64,000 bases of DNA from Cedecea davisae DSM 4568. GTDB lineage: Bacteria; Pseudomonadota; Gammaproteobacteria; Enterobacterales; Enterobacteriaceae. A program made the position numbers and the translations under genes. The stretch spans positions 158,014 to 222,013 of the forward strand of contig NZ_KE161030.1 in assembly GCF_000412335.2 (NCBI RefSeq). Reading direction: 5' to 3'. Shown piece by piece: positions 17,536-30,486 of this stretch (position 1 is its first letter; each line of letters opens with the position of its first letter). The notes under the pieces were generated by a model. That model had not been told where the DNA came from, made no database searches, and saw only the letters and a list, made by a program, of their open reading frames with translations.

Positions 17536-18012
17536 GTGCGCTGGATCCCGTTTATCGCCATTTTCCTTTATGTGTACATCGAGATTTCGCTGTTCATACA
17601 GGTGGCACATGTTATGGGGGTCTTTATGACCCTGATTCTGGTTATCTTCACTTCGGTGATTGGCCTGTCGCTGGTGCGTAACCAGGGCTTTAAAAACCTG
17701 ATGCTGATGCAGCAGAAGATGGCGGCGGGCGAAAGTCCGGCGGCCGAGATGATTAAAAGCGTTTCGCTGATCATCGCCGGTATCCTGCTGCTGCTGCCGG
17801 GTTTCTTTACCGACTTCCTCGGCCTGCTGCTGTTGCTGCCGCCGGTGCAAAAGCACCTGACGCTGAAATTGATGCCGCATTTACGTTTTTCCCGTATGCC
17901 GGGCGGCGGCTTTAGCGCCGGTAGCGAAGGGGGTAACACTTTCGACGGCGAGTTTCAGCGTAAAGACGACGGACCAAAGCGTCTCGATGACCAGCATCGC
18001 GACGATCGTTAA
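17536..18012 (+). CDS. fxsA: Inner-membrane protein FxsA
   Basis: 158 residues from GTG 17536 (VRWIPFIAIFLYVYIEISLF), matching the E. coli length; AGGAG lies 7 bp upstream. An upstream ATG at 17479 would add 19 residues absent in the family. Two to three membrane segments (FIAIFLYVYIEISLFI, LILVIFTSVIGLSLV, LIIAGILLLLPGFFTDFLGL) precede a Gly-rich cytosolic tail. FxsA is known for relieving exclusion of phage T7 by the F plasmid when overproduced; its normal role is unclear. In E. coli yjeH sits between fxsA and groS; here that gene is absent. Confidence 0.93.
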   Translation: MRWIPFIAIFLYVYIEISLFIQVAHVMGVFMTLILVIFTSVIGLSLVRNQGFKNLMLMQQKMAAGESPAAEMIKSVSLIIAGILLLLPGFFTDFLGLLLLLPPVQKHLTLKLMPHLRFSRMPGGGFSAGSEGGNTFDGEFQRKDDGPKRLDDQHRDDR

Positions 18013-18037
18013 ATTTTAGTTTTTTTTGTTTTCCCCC

Positions 18038-18066
18038 CTTGAAGGGGGGAGAGCCCATCCCCATTT
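18038..18066 (+). promoter_or_regulatory. Heat-shock (sigma-32) promoter of groSL
   Basis: CCCCCCTTGAA (-35 element CTTGAA at 18038-18043) and CCCCATTTCTC (-10 element from 18059) closely resemble the E. coli groE heat-shock promoter in the same place upstream of groS. The spacer is 15 bases as counted, against 13 in E. coli. Confidence 0.82.
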
Positions 18067-18110
18067 CTCAGGTCACCAGCCGATAACCCGTTTGGGCCGG
18101 CGTTACCTAA

Positions 18111-18440
<330 letters not shown>

Positions 18441-18468
18441 TTTGACGCACGAACCTGAACGAATTTGA

Positions 18469-20124
<1,656 letters not shown>

Positions 20125-20150
20125 TTCGCCTTAGCACCTTGTGTTAAAGA

Positions 20151-20183
20151 AACCCTCAGTCAGAAATGTCTGAGGGTTTTTTC
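20151..20183 (+). terminator. groSL terminator
   Basis: AACCCTCAG (20151-20159) pairs with CTGAGGGTT (20170-20178), followed by a T-rich run TTTTTTC. Confidence 0.85.
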
Positions 20184-20253
20184 TTTTGTCCACAGTCTGG
20201 TATAAGGTCTTACCGGGCGATAACGGCTCAATACCTTGATTACGGGGAATAAC

Positions 20254-20607
20254 ATGCGCATGAAAGTCTCATCAGGAGTGGTTGTGGCAGCGCTGCTGCT
20301 GGCAGGATGTAGCACGGGCAACTCGCTGACAGCCAGCGGCCAGAGCGTTCGTTTCGTGGAAGATAAGCCGGGGAGCGAATGCCGTCTGTTAGGCACGGCG
20401 ACCGGCGAGCAGAGCAACTGGCTGTCCGGCCAGCACGGCGATGAAGGCGGCTCTATGCGCGGCGCGGCGAATGCACTGCGTAATAATGCGGCCGAGATGG
20501 GCGGTAACGTTCTGTACGGCGTGAGCAGCCCGAGCCAGACGCTGCTTTCAAGCTTTGCCCCGACCGCCAGCAAAATGACCGGCCAGGTTTATAAATGCCC
20601 GAACTGA
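20254..20607 (+). CDS. yjeI: Lipoprotein YjeI (DUF4156)
   Basis: 117 residues from ATG 20254 (MRMKVSSGVVVAALLLAGCS); a further upstream ATG at 20236 would lengthen the signal peptide unnecessarily. The lipobox LLAGC marks a lipoprotein. The body (NWLSGQHGDEGGSMRGAANA, MGGNVLYGVSSPSQ, GQVYKCPN) is the conserved DUF4156 pattern seen in E. coli YjeI. Function unknown. It lies between groL and epmB as in E. coli. Confidence 0.92.
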   Translation: MRMKVSSGVVVAALLLAGCSTGNSLTASGQSVRFVEDKPGSECRLLGTATGEQSNWLSGQHGDEGGSMRGAANALRNNAAEMGGNVLYGVSSPSQTLLSSFAPTASKMTGQVYKCPN

Positions 20608-20616
20608 TTTAGCCTG

Positions 20617-20640
20617 TACCCTCTCCTTCGGGAGAGGGTA
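20617..20640. terminator. Bidirectional terminator between yjeI and epmB (short form of the REP-like family)
   Basis: TACCCTCTCC-TTCG-GGAGAGGGTA, a perfect 10-bp stem with a stable TTCG loop between two convergent genes. The core CCCTCTCC is shared with the longer repeats at 13417, 50876 and 54170. Confidence 0.7.
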
Positions 20641-20647
20641 GCTTGCC

Positions 20648-21676
20648 TCACTTTTGCCGCAGCTGTAAATCCAGCGGCGTCTTGCTCGGCTCTCCGCCAA
20701 TCTCTCTTGCCAGTTTCGGCACCATATAACCAGACACCAGCGTCAGCAGCTCGCGCATAATCGCCCGTGCTTCTTCGTCTTCCACCATGAAATGCGCCGC
20801 CCCCTGTACTTTGTCGAGTACGTGCAGGTAATAGGGCATCACGCCCGCATCAAACAGCGCATTGCTCAGGTCGGCCAGAGTCCGGGCATTATCGTTCACG
20901 CCGCGCAGTAATACGCTTTGGTTGAGCAGCGTCACGCCAGCCTGGCGCAGTTTTGCCATCCCGCTGCGGAACTCGTCGCCAAGCTCTTGCGCATGGTTGA
21001 TGTGGTTTACCAGCAGAATTTGTAAGGTGGAACGGGCAAATCTTTCTGCCAGGGCATCGGTAATGCGGGCCGGAATGACAATCGGCAATCGGCTGTGAAT
21101 GCGCAGACGCTTGATGTGTGGAATGGCCTCCAGTTCGTTGATAAGCCAGTCCAGTTCGCTATCTTTTGCCATCAGCGGATCGCCGCCGGAGAAGATGATT
21201 TCATCCAGTTCCGGGTGTTCGCTGATATAGCCCATCGCCGTTTGCCAGTTGCGCTTATTGCCCTGGTTGTCGGCATACGGGAAATGGCGGCGGAAGCAGT
21301 AGCGGCAGTTAACGGCGCAGCCGCCTTTAACCAGCAGCAGGGCACGGTTGCGGTACTTATGCAGCAGGCCTGGCACTACGCTATGCTGCTCTTCCAGCGG
21401 GTCGGTAGTGAAGCCTGGCGCGGCAACGAACTCCTGCTTTGCGGTCAATACCTGGCGCAGTAAAGGATCGTTCGGGTTGCCTTTTTCCATGCGCGCGACG
21501 AATGCACGCGGCACACGCAGCGCGAAAAGTCGCCTTGCTTCGCGCCCGGCAAGCAGTTCTTCATCGTCCGCTACATTTAAAATGTGCAGCAGTTCATCAG
21601 GATCGGTTATAACATCGGCAAGTTGCGTTAACCAATCTTCTCTGTGAGGGGGATTTAGGGTTACAATGTGTGCCAT
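20648..21676 (-). CDS. epmB: EF-P beta-lysylation protein EpmB (lysine 2,3-aminomutase)
   Basis: 342 residues from ATG 21676 ([20 protein letters not shown]), the E. coli length; a start nine codons upstream is not supported by the family. The radical SAM motif CAVNCRYC and the PLP and substrate region ([29 protein letters not shown]) fit a lysine 2,3-aminomutase. EpmB makes (R)-beta-lysine, which EpmA attaches to Lys34 of EF-P. It is divergent from efp across 41 bp; epmA lies at 30487 in this window. Confidence 0.95.
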   Translation of the reverse strand: MAHIVTLNPPHREDWLTQLADVITDPDELLHILNVADDEELLAGREARRLFALRVPRAFVARMEKGNPNDPLLRQVLTAKQEFVAAPGFTTDPLEEQHSVVPGLLHKYRNRALLLVKGGCAVNCRYCFRRHFPYADNQGNKRNWQTAMGYISEHPELDEIIFSGGDPLMAKDSELDWLINELEAIPHIKRLRIHSRLPIVIPARITDALAERFARSTLQILLVNHINHAQELGDEFRSGMAKLRQAGVTLLNQSVLLRGVNDNARTLADLSNALFDAGVMPYYLHVLDKVQGAAHFMVEDEEARAIMRELLTLVSGYMVPKLAREIGGEPSKTPLDLQLRQK

Positions 21677-21717
21677 TTTTTTGGCTAAGCTACCAGTTAA
21701 CAATTTCAGAGGGCCTT

Positions 21718-22284
21718 ATGGCGACTTATTCTAGCAACGATTTCCGTGCCGGTCTTAAAATCATGATGGATGGCGAACCGTACGCGGTTGAAGCCAGCGA
21801 ATTCGTAAAACCGGGCAAAGGCCAGGCATTCGCGCGCGTTAAGCTGCGTCGTCTGCTGACCGGTACCCGCGTTGAGAAAACCTTCAAGTCTACCGACTCT
21901 GCTGAAGGCGCTGACGTTGTCGATATGAACCTGACTTACCTGTACAACGACGGTGAGTTCTATCACTTCATGAACAACCAGACCTTTGAGCAGCTGGCCG
22001 CGGACGAAAAAGCCGTTGGCGAAAATGCTAAATGGCTGCTGGACCAGGCCGAGTGCATCGTGACCCTGTGGAACGGCCAGCCTATTTCCGTGACTCCGCC
22101 AAACTTCGTGGAGCTGGAAATCATTGAAACTGATCCAGGCCTGAAAGGCGATACCGCAGGTACCGGCGGTAAACCAGCTACCCTGAGCACCGGCGCTGTA
22201 GTTAAAGTTCCGTTGTTCGTACAGATCGGCGAAGTCATCAAAGTTGACACCCGCTCTGGTGAATACGTTTCTCGCGTGAAGTAA
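21718..22284 (+). CDS. efp: Elongation factor P
   Basis: 188 residues from ATG 21718 ([20 protein letters not shown]), the E. coli length. The modification loop [12 protein letters not shown] places the target lysine at residue 34. Three beta-barrel domains are complete through [11 protein letters not shown] rescues ribosomes stalled at consecutive prolines and requires beta-lysylation by EpmA and EpmB, both encoded here. The upstream in-frame ATG at 21670 overlaps epmB and is not used in the family. Confidence 0.98.
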   Translation: MATYSSNDFRAGLKIMMDGEPYAVEASEFVKPGKGQAFARVKLRRLLTGTRVEKTFKSTDSAEGADVVDMNLTYLYNDGEFYHFMNNQTFEQLAADEKAVGENAKWLLDQAECIVTLWNGQPISVTPPNFVELEIIETDPGLKGDTAGTGGKPATLSTGAVVKVPLFVQIGEVIKVDTRSGEYVSRVK

Positions 22285-22346
22285 TTCGCGAAGGTTCGCG
22301 GCGCGGTGCATTCAGGCTCGCGCCGCCGCTTTGTGAGGCAGGGAAG

Positions 22347-22481
22347 ATGAACCGTTTACTGAAACAAATGCTTTTTCTCTCACTGTTAGCCACTGCGCTG
22401 TCGGGCTGTCATACGACCCGTGGATTCGGCGAAGACTTGCAGCATCTCGGCGGCGCTATCGAGCGCGCGGCCAACAAATAA
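22347..22481 (+). CDS. ecnA: Entericidin A
   Basis: 44 residues beginning MNRLLKQMLFLSLLATALSG, with lipobox LSGC followed by HTTRGFGEDLQHLGGAIERA. This is the typical entericidin pattern, a tiny lipoprotein with a Cys-x-T-T-R-G-x-G-E-D head. Family knowledge: EcnA is the antidote-like partner of the bacteriolytic EcnB. A GGGAAG lies just upstream. It follows efp by 62 bp and precedes ecnB, as in E. coli. Confidence 0.93.
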   Translation: MNRLLKQMLFLSLLATALSGCHTTRGFGEDLQHLGGAIERAANK

Positions 22482-22532
22482 TTTCCTCTGTTCCGAAAAC
22501 GCTTCACTTTTCCTTCATCGCTCCGTTTTTTG

Positions 22533-22543
22533 TCTATGCTTAA
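22533..22543 (+). promoter_or_regulatory. Sigma-S-type -10 element for ecnB
   Basis: TCTATGCTTAA fits the RpoS-preferred extended -10 consensus KCTAYRCTTAA at every position, about 40 bp before the ecnB start. ecnB is a known stationary-phase gene. Confidence 0.65.
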
Positions 22544-22582
22544 CAAGCTATACACAAACAACATTGGTAAAAGGAAAAGCTC

Positions 22583-22729
22583 ATGATTAAGAAAACCATT
22601 GCTGCGTTTTTCTCTCTCGTCGTTCTTTCATCCTTGTTGACCGCCTGCAATACCACGCGCGGCGTAGGTGAGGATATCCAAAGCGGCGGACATGCAATTT
22701 CTGGAGCAGCAACTAAAGCCCAGCAATAA
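22583..22729 (+). CDS. ecnB: Entericidin B (bacteriolytic lipoprotein)
   Basis: 48 residues beginning [20 protein letters not shown], then lipobox TAC and [20 protein letters not shown]. Family knowledge: EcnB is a small lipoprotein toxin made in stationary phase under sigma-S, countered by EcnA, with EcnR-type repression in Citrobacter. An AAGGAAAAG ribosome site precedes it. A convergent regulator ecnR begins right after a shared hairpin. Confidence 0.94.
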   Translation: MIKKTIAAFFSLVVLSSLLTACNTTRGVGEDIQSGGHAISGAATKAQQ

Positions 22730-22735
22730 CGATTT

Positions 22736-22766
22736 GCGGTACGGTAATATAACCGTGCCGCTATTC
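22736..22766. terminator. Hairpin between ecnB and ecnR
   Basis: GCGGTACGGT (22736-22745) pairs with ACCGTGCCGC (22752-22761), one G-T pair, with short T/A flanks on both sides. It overlaps the last codon of ecnR. Confidence 0.6.
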
Positions 22767-23375
22767 TAAAACGGCCTCAGGAATATTCAGGAATAGCGCC
22801 AGTCGATTATCCGCGCCCAGTTTTAAACGAATATTACGCTTGTAGGTGTAAACTGTTTTTATACTTATATCCATTACCCGCGCGATATATTCATTATTCG
22901 CCTCTTCCTTCCAGAGTTTTAATATTCTCTCTTCGCGTAAAGTCAGTAGCGGAGTTATATGACGTTTTGTTTCACGAAACGGCGGTCGTTGTGCAATGGT
23001 CTGCTGAATAATTGCGGTTAAGTCCGGTAAAGATAGCGACTTATCCCAAATGTCATGGCTGCCCTGGGTTGCGCAGTATTCGGCAATCAGGGAGTGCTGG
23101 CCGCTTTGCAGCAGAAGAAGGCGGGTGGTGTCGCCGCAGGCGGAGTAAATGGTCGAAAGTTGCTGGATATTATGTAATGAGGTTGAAAAGCTATTAAAGT
23201 CGGCAATAACCATATTGGGCTGCCATTTTATAATTTTCTCCCGGGCGAGAAGTAAATTGTCTGTCTCTGAAATACTCACTGCCGTAGCCAGATTATTTTT
23301 CTGATTGAGCAAGTGCGTCAGTCCCTGACGGCTGAAGTAACACCTATCAACCAACAATATTTTATACATTTTCAC
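22761..23375 (-). CDS. ecnR: LuxR-family regulator EcnR
   Basis: 204 residues. An N-terminal receiver-like part (MKMYKILLVDRCYFSRQGLT) lacks a clear phosphoacceptor set, while the C-terminal 60 residues form a LuxR helix-turn-helix (LTLREERILKLWKEEANNEY, SIKTVYTYKRNIRLKLG). Position right after ecnAB and convergent to ecnB matches ecnR of Citrobacter and Enterobacter; E. coli K-12 lacks it. It probably controls entericidin expression. ATG 23369 is an alternative start. Confidence 0.82.
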   Translation of the reverse strand: MKMYKILLVDRCYFSRQGLTHLLNQKNNLATAVSISETDNLLLAREKIIKWQPNMVIADFNSFSTSLHNIQQLSTIYSACGDTTRLLLLQSGQHSLIAEYCATQGSHDIWDKSLSLPDLTAIIQQTIAQRPPFRETKRHITPLLTLREERILKLWKEEANNEYIARVMDISIKTVYTYKRNIRLKLGADNRLALFLNIPEAVLE

Positions 23376-23593
23376 GTTTCACGTTAATCATTACTACGGC
23401 GTTTGCAGGCTGGCAAACCACGTTTAATCATATGTACAAAAGTAGTCAAATGAATCAGGGAAATACGAGCTAATTCGCGGTCAATTCCAGGCTTAGCAAG
23501 GCCTGTCGATTGAAACGATTATTTCATTGTGGGGCGTGTAGGCGCGGTTTTCCAGAGCACTAAAGCGGTGCTAAGATAGTGTTCTCACCTAAG

Positions 23594-23640
23594 CCTTGCG
23601 GGACGACCCGCAAGCGCATCTTACAGCGGGGACGGCCCCA
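23594..23640 (+). promoter_or_regulatory. Guanidine-II (mini-ykkC) riboswitch
   Basis: Two adjacent hairpins with the diagnostic ACGR loops: CTTGCGGG-ACGA-CCCGCAAG (23595-23614) and GGGG-ACGG-CCCC (23628-23639), 18 bp before the gdx start. Two ACGR-loop stem-loops spaced by about 13 bases define the guanidine-II class, which turns on guanidinium exporters. The rest of the ecnR-gdx gap (23376-23593) shows promoter-like AT stretches only. Confidence 0.92.
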
Positions 23641-23657
23641 TTTTTACTGGAGCTGTT

Positions 23658-23975
23658 ATGGCCTGGATTATTCTTTTCATTGCCGGATTACTGGAAGTTG
23701 TTTGGGCAGTAGGGCTTAAATATACCCACGGTTTTAGCCGCCTGTGGCCAAGCGTTATCACGATTATTGCTATGGTGGTTAGCATGGCGCTGCTCTCCTG
23801 GGCGATGAAGACGTTGCCCACCGGCACGGCCTACGCGGTATGGACCGGTATTGGTGCCGTTGGGGCCGCGATTACCGGTATCTTGCTGCTCGGAGAGTCG
23901 GCTAACCCGGCACGCCTGATTAGCCTGGCTCTGATCGTATTGGGCATTATTGGGCTGAAACTTTCCACTCATTAA
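23658..23975 (+). CDS. gdx: Guanidinium exporter Gdx (SugE, SMR family)
   Basis: 105 residues with four membrane helices and the SMR glutamate in [16 protein letters not shown]. The Gdx subtype is indicated by the [11 protein letters not shown] segment and by the guanidine-II riboswitch upstream. It exports guanidinium in exchange for protons as an antiparallel dimer. The name sugE is older. Its stop overlaps the convergent blc stop by 4 bp. Confidence 0.96.
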   Translation: MAWIILFIAGLLEVVWAVGLKYTHGFSRLWPSVITIIAMVVSMALLSWAMKTLPTGTAYAVWTGIGAVGAAITGILLLGESANPARLISLALIVLGIIGLKLSTH

Positions 23976-24505
23976 GAGCCGGGTTGTTTCACCCAGATGA
24001 GTTTATCCACCGCGAATCCCTGCCGGGTGGCGGCGGCTAGCATTTGCTGTTTAATCTCGTTGCTAATGGTTGGCGTGCGGGAAAGTATCCACAGATAGTT
24101 GAGATCCGGCCCGCAGACCAGCGCATGGCGATAATCTTTATCCAGCGCAATCACGTTGTAGCCGCCATAGAAGGGGCCAAAGAACGAAACCTTCAGCGCG
24201 GCTACGCTCGGGTCTCCGGTAAAGTAAGCTTTGCCCTCGCTTTGCTGCCACATCTGCCTGTCGGGGTTGAAGCCGCGGTTAATCACGCGCAGGCCGCCGT
24301 CATCCATAAAGCTATAAGTTGCCGTAACCTGATTCAGGCCGCTTTCAAAACTATGATCCAGCCTGGCAATTTCGTACCAGGTGCCGATAAAGCGTTTTGC
24401 TTCGAAGTTTTTAACCACCGTGACGCTGGCGGGAGGGGTTGGGGCGCTACAGGAGACAACGAAAAATGCAACCGCAAGCGCGGTGACAGCGGGCCAAATG
24501 CGCAT
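23972..24505 (-). CDS. blc: Outer-membrane lipocalin Blc
   Basis: 177 residues: lipoprotein signal with lipobox VVSC, then the lipocalin signature [16 protein letters not shown] and the conserved [20 protein letters not shown]. Blc is an outer-membrane lipoprotein that binds lysophospholipids and fatty acids and is made in stationary phase. It sits between gdx and ampC as in E. coli. Confidence 0.95.
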   Translation of the reverse strand: MRIWPAVTALAVAFFVVSCSAPTPPASVTVVKNFEAKRFIGTWYEIARLDHSFESGLNQVTATYSFMDDGGLRVINRGFNPDRQMWQQSEGKAYFTGDPSVAALKVSFFGPFYGGYNVIALDKDYRHALVCGPDLNYLWILSRTPTISNEIKQQMLAAATRQGFAVDKLIWVKQPGS

Positions 24506-24612
24506 AGCAGATTCCTTCCAGGGTTTTTAGCTAAGTGTAGATGGCGGCAGGGAAAAAAGTGTGAGCGAAGCCGGAAATAATACGGCCCGTGGTGAACAGG
24601 CCGTGAAGGAGG

Positions 24613-26767
<2,155 letters not shown>

Positions 26768-26768
<1 letters not shown>

Positions 26769-26795
26769 AAAGGCCTGCACGGTGGCAGGCCTTGT
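26768..26795. terminator. Terminator between ampR and frdD
   Basis: AAGGCCTGC (26770-26778) pairs with GCAGGCCTT (26785-26793), with a T-run on the frd strand (TTTTT) and a weak one on the other. It can end both convergent operons. Confidence 0.8.
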
Positions 26796-26809
26796 CGTGT
26801 ACTGAGCGG

Positions 26810-27169
26810 TTAAAGCGTCAGCAAACCGATGACGGTTACCACGGTTAAAATAGCGGCAAGCCCATAGAACACCCATTTCCCGGCCGGAACGTGGATTTTC
26901 AGGTCGTGCATCGCGTGGTGAATGCGGTGCAGGCCACACCACAGCGGCAGGACTATCATCAGCAGCAGGAACAGGCGGCCAATCCAGCTGTGGGAGAAGG
27001 CATACACGCGTTCAAAGCTCAGGGCATCGCCTGGGAACAGGCCAAGCGGCAGCATGATGCCGACCAGCAGCACGATAACCGGGGCGAAAATCGCGCCCCA
27101 CATCCCGCCTGCGCCAAACAGACCCCAGAATACCGGCTCGTCGGAGCGTTTTGGATTTTGATTGATCAC
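26810..27169 (-). CDS. frdD: Fumarate reductase membrane anchor FrdD
   Basis: 119 residues from GTG 27169 ([20 protein letters not shown]), the E. coli length; GGAGGA lies just upstream, which rules out the ATG at 27208. Three membrane helices ([54 protein letters not shown]). With FrdC it anchors FrdAB and takes electrons from menaquinol. It is the last gene of the frdABCD operon. Confidence 0.97.
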   Translation of the reverse strand: MINQNPKRSDEPVFWGLFGAGGMWGAIFAPVIVLLVGIMLPLGLFPGDALSFERVYAFSHSWIGRLFLLLMIVLPLWCGLHRIHHAMHDLKIHVPAGKWVFYGLAAILTVVTVIGLLTL

Positions 27170-27179
27170 GACATCCTCC

Positions 27180-27575
27180 TTACCAGAACAGTGCCACAAG
27201 CAGCACAACGATAGTCACCAACGCGGTGACGGCCCACAGCCCTTTAATCACCGGCTCTGGCCCCATTTTTTCATCCTTAACGATGATGTTAGCGGCCTTA
27301 GGGGCCAGCTCAAACCAGGTTTTGGTATGCAGCAAGGCGGCGGCCAGGGTGATGAGGTTGAGAATAATCACTATCGGGTTTTGCAGAAAACCAACAAAAC
27401 CAGCCCAGCTTTCCGCGCCGTGCTTCAGGGCGAAAATCCCGTAAATCAGCACGATGCTGAACCAAACGGTGGGAACCGAGGTGCCTTCCCTCAGCATATA
27501 GAAACGGTAGAAGCCAAGCTGCCGCCACCACGTCGGTGCCATGGGGCGAACATAAGGCTTACGTTTAGTCGTCAT
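27180..27575 (-). CDS. frdC: Fumarate reductase membrane anchor FrdC
   Basis: 131 residues starting [20 protein letters not shown], identical in length to E. coli. Three membrane segments, including [16 protein letters not shown] and [17 protein letters not shown]. It holds part of the menaquinol site with FrdD. Ten bases separate it from frdB and ten from frdD; all on one transcript. Confidence 0.98.
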   Translation of the reverse strand: MTTKRKPYVRPMAPTWWRQLGFYRFYMLREGTSVPTVWFSIVLIYGIFALKHGAESWAGFVGFLQNPIVIILNLITLAAALLHTKTWFELAPKAANIIVKDEKMGPEPVIKGLWAVTALVTIVVLLVALFW

Positions 27576-27585
27576 GGTGCACTCC

Positions 27586-28320
27586 TTAGCGTGGTTTCAG
27601 GGTGGCAATCAAAAAGTCTTTCGAACTTTCGACTTTGCCCTGCTGGATGGCGGCTGCCGGGTCAACGTGTTTCGGACACACTTCGGAGCAGAAGCCCACG
27701 AAGGTGCAGCTCCACACGCCGTTCGGCCCGTTAAGCTGCGGCATACGCTGCTTCTTGCCGTGGTCACGGCTGTCCAGGTTGTAACGATGGGCGAGGGTAA
27801 TCGCCGCCGGGCCAATAAACTCAGGGTTGAGGCCAAACTGTGGGCAGGCGGCATAACACAGCCCGCAGTTGATGCAGCCGGAGAACTGGTGGTATTTCGC
27901 CATTTGGGCAGGCGTTTGCTTGCTCGGCCCCTGCTCCGGCGTACGAGCGTTGCCGATGATGTACGGCTTAATCGCTTCCAGGCTCTCGATGAAGTGGGTC
28001 ATATCGACCACCAAATCACGCTCAATCGGGAAGTTGGCCAGCGCCTCCACCTTGATGCCGTTGGTGTATTCACGCAGGAAGGTTTTACAGGCAAGCTTCG
28101 GCACTTTGTTGACCATCATGCCGCAGGAGCCGCAGATAGCCATGCGGCAGGACCAGCGGTAGCTGAGATCCGGCGCGAGGTTATCTTTGATATAGCCCAG
28201 AGCATCCAGCAATGAGGTTTGCTCGTCAAAAGGCACTTCGTAGATTGCGCTATGCGGTTCGCTGTCCGTTTCCGGGTTGTAGCGCACAATCTCAATCTTC
28301 AGATTCTGCATCTCAGCCAT
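27586..28320 (-). CDS. frdB: Fumarate reductase iron-sulfur subunit FrdB
   Basis: 244 residues starting [20 protein letters not shown]. The 2Fe-2S site ([10 protein letters not shown]), the 4Fe-4S motif ([12 protein letters not shown]) and the 3Fe-4S site ([10 protein letters not shown]) are intact. It passes electrons from the membrane quinol to the FAD in FrdA. It overlaps frdA by 8 bp. Confidence 0.98.
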   Translation of the reverse strand: MAEMQNLKIEIVRYNPETDSEPHSAIYEVPFDEQTSLLDALGYIKDNLAPDLSYRWSCRMAICGSCGMMVNKVPKLACKTFLREYTNGIKVEALANFPIERDLVVDMTHFIESLEAIKPYIIGNARTPEQGPSKQTPAQMAKYHQFSGCINCGLCYAACPQFGLNPEFIGPAAITLAHRYNLDSRDHGKKQRMPQLNGPNGVWSCTFVGFCSEVCPKHVDPAAAIQQGKVESSKDFLIATLKPR

Positions 28321-30103
28321 TTGCCTTCTCCTTTTTGTCGGCGGATTCCGCTTCCGCGCCGTACACGCGTTTTGCCGGAGGCAGCGTTGTAATCTTCACG
28401 TCGCTATAGTCGAGGCGCGTGGTGCCGTCGGCGTCGCGGAAGGCCAGCGTATGTTTCAGGAAGTTGACGTCATCACGTTCGGTACAGCCTTCGTCGAGGC
28501 GCTGGTGGGCGCCGCGTGACTCTTTACGCGCCAGCGCCGAGTGCGCCATACATTCGGCAACGTTCAGGCCGTGGCCCAGCTCGATGGTGTAAAGCAGGTC
28601 GGTGTTGAAGACGCTGGAGGTGTCGGTAATGCGCACGCGCTTGAAGCGCTCCTGGAGTTCGGCCAGCTTATCGACGGTTTTCTGCATCAACTCAGGCGTG
28701 CGGTAAATCCCGCAGCCTTCTTCCATAGAAAGCCCCATCTCGTCGCGTATTTTCGACCAGTTTTCATTGCCTTCCTGGTTCACCAACTGCTTCAGGCGCG
28801 CTTCAACGTCGGTTGCCTGAGCGTTCAGCGCAGCGTCGTTGGCTGGCTGTGCCTGAGCGGCACGCTCGACGGCTTTTTCACCCGCCAGGCGGCCAAACAC
28901 CACCAGCTCTGCCAGCGAGTTAGAGCCCAGACGGTTGGCGCCATGCAGGCCGACGGAGGAACATTCGCCTACCGCAAACAGCCCCTTGATGCGGCTTTCA
29001 CACTGGGCGTCGGTTTCAATGCCGCCCATGGTGTAGTGTGCGGTTGGGCGCACCGGAATCGGTTCTTTAATCGGGTCAACGCCGACATAAGCCTTCGCCA
29101 GCTCGCAGATAAACGGCAGGCGCTCGAGCAGTTTTTTCTCGCCGAGATGGCGCAGGTCGAGGTAAACCACGTCCCCGCGTGGGGTGGAGATGGTGTTGCC
29201 TTTGCGCCACTCGTGCCAGAAAGCCTGAGATACTTTATCGCGCGGGCCAAGCTCCATATATTTGTTCTTCGGTTCGCCGAGCGGGGTTTCTGGCCCCATG
29301 CCGTAATCCTGCAAATAGCGATAGCCGTCTTTATTTACCAGGATACCGCCTTCGCCGCGGCAGCCTTCGGTCATCAGGATGCCGGAGCCCGGCAGCCCGG
29401 TTGGGTGATATTGCACAAACTCCATGTCGCGCAGCGGTACGCCGTGGCTGAGCGCCATGCCCATGCCGTCGCCGGTGACGATGCCGCCGTTGGTGTTATA
29501 GCGATAAACGCGCCCCGCACCGCCCGTTGCCATGACGACCGCATTGGCGCGGATTTGCACCAGCTCGCCTTCCATCATGTTCATGGCAACCAGGCCGCGA
29601 GCCTGGCCGTCATCCACCAGGATGTCGAGGACAAAATGTTCGTCAAAGCGTTGGATTTGTGGGAACTGGAGTGAAGTCTGGAACAGGGTGTGGAGCATGT
29701 GGAAGCCGGTTTTATCGGCGGCGAACCAGGTACGTTCTATCTTCATGCCGCCGAAGCGCCGCACGTTGACGCTGCCGTCAGGGCGGCGACTCCACGGGCA
29801 TCCCCACTGCTCAAGCTGGGTCATCTCGGTTGGGCAGTGGTGGACAAAGTAGTCGACCACGTCCTGCTCACAAAGCCAATCCCCCCCGGCTACGGTGTCG
29901 TGGAAGTGGTATTCAAAGCTGTCGTTATCCTGCGCGACGGCGGCGGAACCCCCTTCGGCGGCAACCGTGTGGCTGCGCATTGGGTAGACTTTGGAAATCA
30001 GAGCGATTTTTGCCTGTGGGTTGGCCTGGGCTGCCGCAATGGCTGTCCGTAGGCCTGCTCCACCGGCGCCTATAATGGCGAGATCGGCTTGAAAGGTTTG
30101 CAC
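28313..30103 (-). CDS. frdA: Fumarate reductase flavoprotein FrdA
   Basis: 596 residues from GTG 30103 ([20 protein letters not shown]), as in E. coli, with GGAGGAA just upstream; the longer frame to 30133 is not needed. The FAD-binding GAGGAGL, the covalent FAD histidine in [10 protein letters not shown], and the catalytic [20 protein letters not shown] region are all present. It reduces fumarate to succinate in anaerobic respiration. A few residues near the C-terminus are missing relative to E. coli, in a variable tail. It heads the frdABCD operon behind an FNR-type promoter. Confidence 0.98.
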   Translation of the reverse strand: MQTFQADLAIIGAGGAGLRTAIAAAQANPQAKIALISKVYPMRSHTVAAEGGSAAVAQDNDSFEYHFHDTVAGGDWLCEQDVVDYFVHHCPTEMTQLEQWGCPWSRRPDGSVNVRRFGGMKIERTWFAADKTGFHMLHTLFQTSLQFPQIQRFDEHFVLDILVDDGQARGLVAMNMMEGELVQIRANAVVMATGGAGRVYRYNTNGGIVTGDGMGMALSHGVPLRDMEFVQYHPTGLPGSGILMTEGCRGEGGILVNKDGYRYLQDYGMGPETPLGEPKNKYMELGPRDKVSQAFWHEWRKGNTISTPRGDVVYLDLRHLGEKKLLERLPFICELAKAYVGVDPIKEPIPVRPTAHYTMGGIETDAQCESRIKGLFAVGECSSVGLHGANRLGSNSLAELVVFGRLAGEKAVERAAQAQPANDAALNAQATDVEARLKQLVNQEGNENWSKIRDEMGLSMEEGCGIYRTPELMQKTVDKLAELQERFKRVRITDTSSVFNTDLLYTIELGHGLNVAECMAHSALARKESRGAHQRLDEGCTERDDVNFLKHTLAFRDADGTTRLDYSDVKITTLPPAKRVYGAEAESADKKEKANG

Positions 30104-30215
30104 GACATTCCTCCAGATTTTAGTGATTCGCAAAGCTACACGACCAATGGGTTGTTCACCGTCGATACGGCGGCGGCTGCGAAAGGGATTTCCCTGCTCC
30201 TTTGTAGGTAGATTG

Positions 30216-30257
30216 AGTATAACCGGAGGGATTTTAGGGAAATTTGATTTGTTCGAT
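30216..30257 (-). promoter_or_regulatory. FNR-dependent promoter of frdABCD
   Basis: On the reverse strand ATCGA-ACAA-ATCAA (30244-30257) fits the FNR site and the E. coli frd counterpart. A -10 element TATACT lies at 30216-30221. The spacing puts the FNR centre near -41.5, the class II activator position. The rest of the frdA-epmA gap (30104-30486) holds no gene. Confidence 0.75.
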
Positions 30258-30486
30258 TTTTTTGCCGTTCTGTGAGCTGATTAATTACTTCTGTTAATGA
30301 ATCAGGTCACATAATTGACTTTGAAAATGGTGTAAAAGCGGCAAAAAAACGGCGCGCCGAATCTAAAGGAAAGCCAGCGATTTCCCGGCTGCTCTGCGCC
30401 ATAAGCAAAATTTTCTGCGCAAAATTTGTCTCCTTTCTGTGATGCGGGTAGACTTCTCGGCCTTGTATAAATACGGAGAATTACCC

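Noticed and set aside
28541..29674. Long forward frame opposite frdA
   Set aside because: Shadow of the conserved frdA gene.
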